Shown here piece by piece: positions 6,104 to 10,676 of a stretch of 10,676 bases of DNA. Where the stretch lies: contig JAJYIN010000056.1 of assembly GCA_021790075.1 (NCBI GenBank), positions 1-10,676 of the forward strand, read 5' to 3'. The first letter of the stretch is position 1, and the number at the start of each line of letters is the position of its first letter. A model generated the notes under the pieces. The model ran no database searches. It saw only the letters and a program-made list of their open reading frames with translations, and was not told where the DNA came from. The translations under genes were made by a program, and so were the position numbers. The DNA is from Actinomycetes bacterium (GTDB lineage: Bacteria; Actinomycetota; Thermoleophilia; BMS3ABIN01).

Positions 6104-7130
6104 TGCCGGTCACCTCCAGAACTGCCTCGATCACGCGGCGCGGGTCGATGTCTACAGGGCAAAAATGCAGGCAGGCGCCACAGCCGGAGCAGCCCGGCCG
6201 GGCAAAGGCTTCCTGCATGCGCATGAATTTATGGGAGAAGCGGTACCAGATGCGCTCCGAGCGCGCCTCGCGGAAATTGTGACCGCCGGCCACCCGGGCA
6301 AAAGCAACCAACTGGCAGGAGTCCCAGTGACGCAGTCGCCGCCCTACAGACGGGTCCCACCCGGTCTCGTCCCGGGTGAAGAAACAGTAACAGAGCGGGC
6401 AAACGACGGTGCAGTTGCCGCAGCCCAGGCAGCGGGTGGCCAGCTCCTCCCACATGGTGGCTCCGAAAGACTCACGCAGAAGGCCGGGCAGGGCGTCCAG
6501 TGGCCACGCCTGACTGTCCGGAGGAACCGGGGCCCGGATTTCTTCCTCGATCGCCCGCACCGGGAATGGAGCCCCCTGGGCCAGCTCCCTGCCCTCCACC
6601 GTGCCGGCCCACAGCACGGGTCCTTCCTCGGAGGACGCCAGGAAGAGATCGAAGTCGCCGGCGCCGATGCGATCGTGGCCGGTCTTCTCGCAAAAACAGG
6701 CAGCCGATCGCCGGCAGGGAACCCCGATGGTGAAGCCCAGCCGGCGCCTGGACGTAAACGGGTAATCGCCGGGCCCGCTCTCCATGGCGGCAGTCAGGAG
6801 CCGGTCGGCGGAGAGCTCGCAAACCCGGAGTCCGAAGATGACGGTGCCCGGCGGCTGCGGAGGCGGTTTGAGGAGATCTTTCTCAAATCCGAACAGGGGT
6901 TCCTCGGGCGGCAGAAAAGCCTTCTTGGCCGGCAGTACCGTCCGCTCCTGAGGCGCGTCAGGGACGACTTCCAGGCCAGGCGAGATTTCCGCGAACACGC
7001 GGTTGACACCTTTTTCTACAGGTGTCAGAACCTGGTAGGACCCGGCCAGCTCGAGCAGCCATCGTTTCAGCTCGGGGGTCGACTCCAGCCCCCGGGACAG
7101 GCCGATGTTGGTATTGGTCATTTCCGCCAA
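6084..7130 (-). CDS. hydB: [NiFe] hydrogenase group 3b-like, beta subunit (two [4Fe-4S] clusters)
   Basis: The 348-residue first gene of the hydrogenase operon is an Fe-S electron-transfer subunit that bridges the catalytic pair and the flavin subunit. Two ferredoxin-type cluster motifs are clear: CLGCGNCTVVC (Cys234, 237, 240, 244) and CSGCGACLHFC (Cys314, 317, 320, 324), the latter followed by PVDIDPRR. An additional Cys group (Cys139, 145, 147; GVPCRRSAACFC) and GLRVCELSADRLL match the N-terminal domain of this family. The start is either TTG at 7128-7130 (GGGAAG seven bases upstream) or ATG at 7119-7121 (GGCGGAA adjacent); the sequence does not settle it. Its 3' end overlaps the gamma gene. 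A related family is the anaerobic sulfite reductase A subunit, but the neighbours decide for hydrogenase. Confidence 0.93.
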   Translation of the reverse strand: MAEMTNTNIGLSRGLESTPELKRWLLELAGSYQVLTPVEKGVNRVFAEISPGLEVVPDAPQERTVLPAKKAFLPPEEPLFGFEKDLLKPPPQPPGTVIFGLRVCELSADRLLTAAMESGPGDYPFTSRRRLGFTIGVPCRRSAACFCEKTGHDRIGAGDFDLFLASSEEGPVLWAGTVEGRELAQGAPFPVRAIEEEIRAPVPPDSQAWPLDALPGLLRESFGATMWEELATRCLGCGNCTVVCPLCYCFFTRDETGWDPSVGRRLRHWDSCQLVAFARVAGGHNFREARSERIWYRFSHKFMRMQEAFARPGCSGCGACLHFCPVDIDPRRVIEAVLEVTGSGQGAR

Positions 7131-7293
7131 GACCGTTCTTCCCGCCTCGAAATTTCCTCATCTCATATTCCCAAATAGGGCTGCTGATACTCGCAGCGCC
7201 GGCGGACGTGTTAATTCGGCCGTTCCGGGAATAGAATCGGGCAGGATAATCAACTGGTCTTACGAATAGACTTCAAAACGACCGGAGGTGACG
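7131..7293. promoter_or_regulatory. Divergent intergenic region, expected promoters of the hydrogenase operon and a small membrane gene
   Basis: The minus-strand hydrogenase operon and the plus-strand small gene diverge from this 163-base gap, so both promoters should lie here. I do not see a convincing -35/-10 pair for either direction, nor a clear FNR, CRP or NiFe-regulator site, so the assignment rests on gene layout only. Confidence 0.45.
7284..7289 (+). promoter_or_regulatory. Strong ribosome binding site that decides the start of the small membrane gene
   Basis: GGAGGT lies four bases before the ATG at 7294. An in-frame GTG at 7288-7290 is part of this site itself, so the ATG is the true start. 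Confidence 0.8.
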
Positions 7294-7470
7294 ATGAAAA
7301 CCGATCGCGCCGTCCTGGTGGCGGCGGTCCAGATCATATTCGGGATAATTATCTTTACCAGCGCCTGGTGGGTGGCTTCAAGCCAGTACCAGTCAGCCCT
7401 TTATATCTTCGGCTTTGTAACGGTCCTGATCGGGATCGCCACCGCGACCCTGCTGACCGGCAAGAGATAG
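7294..7470 (+). CDS. Small two-helix membrane protein, function unknown
   Basis: A 58-residue protein beginning MKTDRAVLVAAVQ and ending LTGKR. Two hydrophobic stretches, about residues 7-26 and 36-54, are joined by a short polar loop (SSQYQSA). With a basic N-terminus and a basic end, both termini probably face the cytoplasm. I do not recognise a family. It is divergent from the hydrogenase operon and has an excellent ribosome binding site and a clean stop, which supports a real gene. No functional link to the hydrogenase is shown. Confidence 0.7.
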   Translation: MKTDRAVLVAAVQIIFGIIIFTSAWWVASSQYQSALYIFGFVTVLIGIATATLLTGKR

Positions 7471-7577
7471 CCGGGGCGGCCAAACTCTGCTGGCCTGCGG
7501 GGCATACCCGAGCGATTCACGGCATGCAGTATGAGAACCTGCGGCCAGATTCGCAGAAGGCCCGGCGGGGAATCTGA

Positions 7578-8411
7578 CTAGTTCGCATAGCAGTAGGCAC
7601 AGGCGCGGCCGGCGCAGCGCTGCGCGTAGCTGCCGATATCAATGCTGCGGGTGCAGCCGCAAAGGTCACGCTGGGAAGCATCCTTGGCCAGAGAGGCCGC
7701 CACACCGTCGACGCGCAGCTCAGCCAACAGTCCACCGTCGATGCAGCGCGCCTTGTTGACTCCGGGAATCGCCTCAAATTCCGGGTTTGAACAGCTGGCA
7801 AGGCGGATGCCCAGCCGTTGTCCCTCCCGGATCAGCCCGGCTGCCGCTCCCAGCTTCTCCCCGCCGGGTGGGTCGACGTATTCCAGGCCCTCCCTGCCGG
7901 CGCGCCGCCGGCTCTTGCTATACCACTGGGCGAAGGAAAAAGTGCAGGTCTTGATGCCAATTTCAGACATGGCAGCGGCAACGGTCCCGAAGCACGCCAG
8001 GTTTGATGCCGTCCCCGTGCCTTCCCGCCAGTGGACCACCGGGTCGAAGCGCCAGTTTATCCGCTCCGAACCAAAACGCGCTGCCAGACGCTCCGCAGCT
8101 TCGACCGCGCTTTCCCACCCGGGGACGTCCGGTTCCCAGACGCTACCCCCCAGTCCGGTGATGGTGAAATGGAAAAAAGGGTTGAGCTTTTCCACGAGCT
8201 GCAGGAGCCGGTTGCGCTTAAGCAGAGGGCCGTAATCCTTCGACCACAGGACGAGCGAGTGGACGGCATCCGGCGCCAGCGAAACCGTGCGCAGGCCGCC
8301 GCGCGGCCCCCTGAAGGTGACACTCCCGGCCGCCAGTTTCTCCTCCAGCCACCCGGGGTAACAGCGGGGAATATCTGTGCGCCGGGAGCAGCTGATGACG
8401 TCGGCATACAT
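7578..8411 (-). CDS. DUF1848 family protein
   Basis: A 277-residue protein recognised by the DUF1848 signatures: N-terminal ISCSRRTDIPRCYPGWLEEKL, middle VLWSKDYGPLL, FHFTITGLGG and WRFDPVVHW, and the C-terminal Cys-rich end RDLCGCTRSIDIGSYAQRC followed by AGRACAYCYAN. The five-cysteine C-terminus suggests a metal or Fe-S site. The biochemical role is unknown as far as I know. The length is near the family norm and both ends are intact. The ATG at 8409-8411 begins MYADVISCSRRTD; the ribosome binding site is weak. It is convergent with the small membrane gene and not in an operon with anything visible here. Confidence 0.87.
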   Translation of the reverse strand: MYADVISCSRRTDIPRCYPGWLEEKLAAGSVTFRGPRGGLRTVSLAPDAVHSLVLWSKDYGPLLKRNRLLQLVEKLNPFFHFTITGLGGSVWEPDVPGWESAVEAAERLAARFGSERINWRFDPVVHWREGTGTASNLACFGTVAAAMSEIGIKTCTFSFAQWYSKSRRRAGREGLEYVDPPGGEKLGAAAGLIREGQRLGIRLASCSNPEFEAIPGVNKARCIDGGLLAELRVDGVAASLAKDASQRDLCGCTRSIDIGSYAQRCAGRACAYCYAN

Positions 8412-8670
8412 GCTTTCATTTTAGCAGCAATCCGGATTCCCGCCCGGAATGGCATTTCCGCTCGAAAAGCGCCTCTTCGGGGGCTCGCCCGCACGAGAAT
8501 GAAGCCGCCGGTCAGGAGCCGACAGTCGTGGAACCAGTGCCGGCGGAGCTGCTGAAAGTCTTGAGCATCTGGTTGATGTTGGCGGTAACCCCAGTCATTG
8601 AATTCATCGAATGAAGGGTCCAGTAGCGCGGACGGGAAAAATTATTTCTGAAAACGCTTGAATTTGGCTA
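8412..8670. other. Gap between the DUF1848 gene and the IS630 element
   Basis: This 259-base stretch has no gene I can defend. It must hold the minus-strand DUF1848 promoter. A 31-codon minus-strand frame (8512-8607, starting MNSMTGVTANINQ) and an open plus-strand frame ending at about 8610 are both short and lack a good ribosome binding site. The last two bases (8669-8670, TA) are the left copy of the IS630 target dinucleotide. Confidence 0.5.
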
Positions 8671-8681
8671 GTGTCATGTCA
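8671..8681 (+). repeat. Left terminal inverted repeat of the IS630 element
   Basis: GTGTCATGTCA matches the reverse complement of 9882-9892 perfectly, with weaker similarity continuing a few bases inward. A TA precedes it. Confidence 0.88.
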
Positions 8682-8715
8682 CTCATGAAGTGTCGTAAGT
8701 CGCTGGCATATTTTG

Positions 8716-8721
8716 TATAAT
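8716..8721 (+). promoter_or_regulatory. Candidate -10 box of the IS630 transposase promoter
   Basis: A perfect TATAAT lies 30 bases before the transposase ATG. No good -35 box is visible at 16-18 bases upstream, so the promoter may be weak or depend on a hexamer formed by insertion context. Confidence 0.45.
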
Positions 8722-8751
8722 ATCTTCGTAATCAACCCGAGAGGATTGAAT

Positions 8752-9884
8752 ATGAAGAAATATGTCGTGACACTGACAGATGACGAGCGCAAAATGCTGG
8801 GCGGACTCACCTCCAAAGGCAAGCACAAATCACAAAAAATCCTGAACTCACTGATTCTTCTGGGGTGCGATGAGGGAGCCAATCAAAAAAATCGTTTAAC
8901 CAACGACGAAATCTCCCGGGCCCTGCACATAAGCATGAAAAAGATCGACCGGGTGAAAAAACGATTTGTCACACAAGGCCTTGATGCCGCCCTTGGCGGC
9001 ACCAAAGGAACCCGGATATACGAAAAGAAAGCTGACGGAGATTTTGAAGCCCATTTGGTGGCCTTAAGCTGCGGCGAGCCACCCCCAGGTTTCACCAGGT
9101 GGTCTTTAAGGTTGCTGGCCGATAAGGTTGTCGAGCTTAACTACATTGATAGCATCTCCCACGAGACAGTCCGCCGGGTTTTAAAAAAAACGAAATCAAG
9201 CCTTGGCGACAAAGGGGCTGGGTAATCCCGCCACAAGAAAACAGCAGCTTTGTTGCCAATATGGAAATGGTGTTAGATGTTTACAAGCGGCCGCTGGACC
9301 CCCGCTATCCGGTTATATGCATGGACGAAACACCCAAGCAGTTGATTGCCGAAACCAGGGTTTCTGTTCCAGCGGCGCCGGGGCAGCCCGTCAGGCATGA
9401 CTACGAATACCGGCGTTGCGGTGTATGCAATATTTTTCTGGCGGGCGGTCCGCTGGCTGGCAGGCGCATGGTTGCGGTAACCGAAAGAAGAACCAAAACA
9501 GATTGGGCGCGATTTTTAGAAGAGATTGCCAGCCAATATGAAGACGCCAAAAAAATAACCCTGGTGATGGACAACCTAAACACTCATACCCCCGGATCTT
9601 TGTATGAGACGTTTACACCAGATAAAGCCAAAGCGCTTTGGGATCGATTCAAGTTTGTCTTTACTCCCAAGCATGGCAGCTGGCTGAACATGGCCGAAAT
9701 CGAATTAAACGTACTCAGCGGCCAATGCTTAAACAGGCGACTTGACAATATCGCAGAAATAAAAAAAGAGGTTGGCGCCTGGCAAGAATTTAGAAACAAT
9801 AAAAACGCCAAGGTCATCTGGCAATTTTCGACAGATGACGCCCGGATAAAATTAACGCGCCTTTATCCGACATTAGAAGATTGA
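8752..9884 (+). CDS. IS630-family DDE transposase, two frames joined by a -1 frameshift
   Basis: The transposase cuts and joins the IS ends. The first frame (8752-9225, 157 codons before its stop) begins MKKYVVTLTDDERKML, with GAGAGG upstream, and holds the helix-turn-helix DNA-binding part. The second frame carries the catalytic DDE domain: CMDETPKQLI (first Asp), TLVMDNLNTH (second Asp) and GSWLNMAEIELN (Glu). Shifting by -1 at the A8 run (9183-9190) joins VRRVLKK to NEIKPWRQRGW, the motif expected for uninterrupted relatives, and gives 377 residues, a normal length. In frame zero the run reads TTA AAA AAA ACG, which fits an A-AAA-AAA slippery site. It is either programmed frameshifting, known in this family, or an inactivating indel; the intact ends favour the former. 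Confidence 0.87.
9183..9190 (+). promoter_or_regulatory. A8 slippery run, candidate -1 frameshift site
   Basis: Eight adenines set as TTA AAA AAA ACG in the first frame allow ribosome slippage or polymerase slippage into the catalytic-domain frame. The stop of the first frame comes about 33 bases later, so both products could be made. A short GGG/CCC pairing just downstream is possible but weak. Confidence 0.65.
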
Positions 9885-9892
9885 CATGACAC
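9882..9892 (-). repeat. Right terminal inverted repeat of the IS630 element
   Basis: TGACATGACAC is the exact reverse complement of the left end and includes the TGA stop of the transposase. TA follows at 9893-9894. Confidence 0.88.
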
Positions 9893-10061
9893 TAGGGTAA
9901 AGCGGCTATCTAAAGCCAATCACCTCCAGCGAGGCGGCGCCGGCGGCAACGGATAGGAGTGACAAGAGGCAGCCTGAGTAAGGTCGCTTCTTTCCACTTG
10001 CGTCATTTCCATAAAGATGGGGCTGAAGCGCAGAAAACAAACGCTCACATGCCCAACTGAT

Positions 10062-10081
10062 ATGACACAAAATAGTGTCAT
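10062..10081. repeat. Palindrome resembling two abutted IS630 ends
   Basis: ATGACAC, a six-base spacer AAAATA, and GTGTCAT form a perfect 7-bp inverted repeat. With its flanks the left half (GATATGACAC) matches the outer right end of the nearby IS630 (GACATGACAC) at 9 of 10 bases. The right half (TAGTGTCAT) matches the left end, with its TA, at 9 of 9. The layout is outside-to-outside, as at a joined-end junction. Confidence 0.55.
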
Positions 10082-10150
10082 TTATGAAATAGTTTTTTTC
10101 GGACCAAGAGTTCTGCGCGGCGAATTGGTTTTTATTCCGCCGCATAAAAC

Positions 10151-10168
10151 TCCAGACTCCTGTCTGGA
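10151..10168. repeat. Short perfect hairpin upstream of the IS110 fragment
   Basis: TCCAGAC and GTCTGGA form a 7-bp perfect stem around a four-base loop (TCCT). No T-run follows, so it is not a typical terminator. It lies within the open frame leading into the IS110 fragment. Confidence 0.6.
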
Positions 10169-10198
10169 GATGTAGCGGCTATCCAGAGAGTTATTACT

Positions 10199-10676
10199 GT
10201 GTTAAAAAGGCTGTTAGCGGCCGAGAAGAATCGCCTGCATGCCGATACAGCCAGCGAGCTTGGAGATTGCGCGGGCGATATCAAGGCGCACCTATGTTTT
10301 CTTAATAAGCGGATTGAGCTTTTGCCACTTCGGGCAGAGAAATTAATCCGCGAGGAGGACCAGCTTGGCCGCAGGTTCGACCACCTCGTTTCCGTTACCG
10401 GCATCGCTCGGGCCAGCGCTATTCAGATCCTGGGAGAGCTAGCTGTCTTGCCGGAGCATATGAACAAGCGCCAGTGGACTGCGCATGCCGGCCTTGATCC
10501 CAGAAAGTTTGATTCCGGAACCTCCGTGCACAGGCCGGCGCGGATCACTAGGGCGTGGAACCATTATTTGAGGAAGACGCTTTATATGCCAGCCCTCGTT
10601 GCTATCAGACGAGAAAAACGCATCCGTGCTTACTACGAACATCTTCTTGAAGCAGGCAAGCGGCCGTTTCAGGCAA
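10199..10676 (+). pseudogene. IS110-family transposase, C-terminal part (N-terminus missing, runs off right edge)
   Basis: The frame encodes 159 codons to the edge. LLAAEKNRLHAD resembles the end of the N-terminal region, and the Transposase_20 domain follows: LVSVTGIARASAIQILGEL, WTAHAGLDPRKFDSGTS (with the conserved Ser), then RAWNHYLRKTLYMPALVAI and AYYEHLLEAGKRPFQA. IS110 transposases are about 300-400 residues with an N-terminal RuvC-like DEDD domain; that domain is not found upstream. The same frame is open only from about 10148, after a TAA, so no full protein can be made from this strand without a frameshift. GTG at 10199 is an arbitrary start, since no good ribosome binding site is seen. 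It is most likely a 5'-truncated remnant. Confidence 0.8.

Larger units (their letters stand above)
8671..9892 (+). mobile_element. IS630-family insertion sequence, apparently complete (1222 bp)
   Basis: The element is bounded by an 11-bp perfect terminal inverted repeat (GTGTCATGTCA at 8671-8681, its complement at 9882-9892) and flanked by TA on both sides (8669-8670 and 9893-9894), the expected IS630/Tc1-mariner target duplication. The single transposase is in two frames joined at an A8 run. Base composition inside is visibly more AT-rich than in the flanking genes, consistent with recent arrival. The transposase stop codon lies within the right terminal repeat, as in compact members of this family. 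Confidence 0.9.
9895..10198. other. Gap between IS630 and the IS110 transposase fragment
   Basis: About 300 bases have no convincing gene. They hold a 7-bp palindrome resembling IS630 ends (10062-10081) and a perfect 7-bp stem hairpin (10151-10168). A 10-base direct repeat, AGCGGCTATC, occurs at 9901-9910 and 10174-10183. If the IS110 element were intact, its catalytic domain and noncoding bridge-RNA region would lie upstream of the fragment, but I cannot recognise either here. Confidence 0.5.

Noticed and set aside
7471..7577. Bidirectional terminator between the small membrane gene and the DUF1848 gene
   Set aside because: GGCCA and TGGCC can pair, but the stem is short and there is no T-run on either strand.
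8512..8607. 31-residue minus-strand peptide starting MNSMTGVTANINQ
   Set aside because: No ribosome binding site, no recognised family, and the opposite strand is equally open; too weak to list as a gene.
9906..10145. 79-codon minus-strand open frame between the two mobile elements
   Set aside because: No ribosome binding site or recognisable motif; its content looks like non-coding mobile-element flank.
9901..10183. 10-base direct repeat AGCGGCTATC flanking the IS gap as a target-site duplication
   Set aside because: The copies do not sit at the ends of any defined element and ten bases can recur by chance here.
10132..10642. Minus-strand open frames over the IS110 fragment
   Set aside because: They are antisense to a recognisable Transposase_20 domain.

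Overview
The window looks like chromosomal DNA of a GC-rich anaerobic bacterium with hydrogen and ferredoxin metabolism. The phylum cannot be fixed from sequence alone. A fused gamma-alpha 2-oxoacid:ferredoxin oxidoreductase plus a group 3b [NiFe] hydrogenase would fit anaerobic Actinobacteriota, Chloroflexota or Deltaproteobacteria-like lineages. Positions 1-7130 hold one densely packed minus-strand gene group. Positions 7131-8411 hold two small accessory genes. Positions 8412-10676 are a mobile-element zone.

Read in the direction of transcription (right to left), the metabolic block starts with a complete cytosolic NAD(P)-linked [NiFe] hydrogenase in the order beta (two [4Fe-4S] clusters, 7130-6084), gamma (FAD/NAD(P) and [2Fe-2S], 6103-5255), delta (small subunit, 5351-4461), then pyrE (orotate phosphoribosyltransferase, 4369-3803), then alpha (NiFe large subunit, 3757-2501). 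Apart from pyrE this is the hydBGDA order of Pyrococcus sulfhydrogenase. Electrons would run from H2 at the NiFe site (alpha), through the Fe-S clusters of delta and the gamma [2Fe-2S]/beta clusters, to FAD and NAD(P)+ on gamma, and can run in reverse. After a 186-bp gap carrying a 32-bp perfect inverted repeat come korA (gamma-alpha fusion) and korB (runs off the left edge). These form a CoA-dependent 2-oxoacid:ferredoxin oxidoreductase, probably for 2-oxoglutarate. The block thus pairs hydrogen/NADPH chemistry with ferredoxin-dependent 2-oxoacid oxidation or reductive carboxylation.

The hydrogenase has three features worth checking. The small subunit has Asp where the first proximal-cluster Cys is expected. 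The large subunit stops exactly at the final His ligand with no cleavable tail, beside an 11-bp tandem duplication that includes the stop codon. The delta gene has no ordinary start codon near the expected N-terminus.

Divergent from the hydrogenase is a 58-residue two-helix membrane protein gene with a strong ribosome binding site (7294-7470). Convergent to that is a DUF1848-family protein with a Cys-rich C-terminus (8411-7578). An apparently intact IS630-family element follows (8671-9892) with 11-bp terminal inverted repeats, flanking TA dinucleotides and a transposase that needs a -1 frameshift in an A8 run. To its right are a palindrome resembling two abutted IS630 ends, a short hairpin, and the C-terminal part of an IS110-family transposase that runs off the right edge and lacks its N-terminal catalytic domain here.
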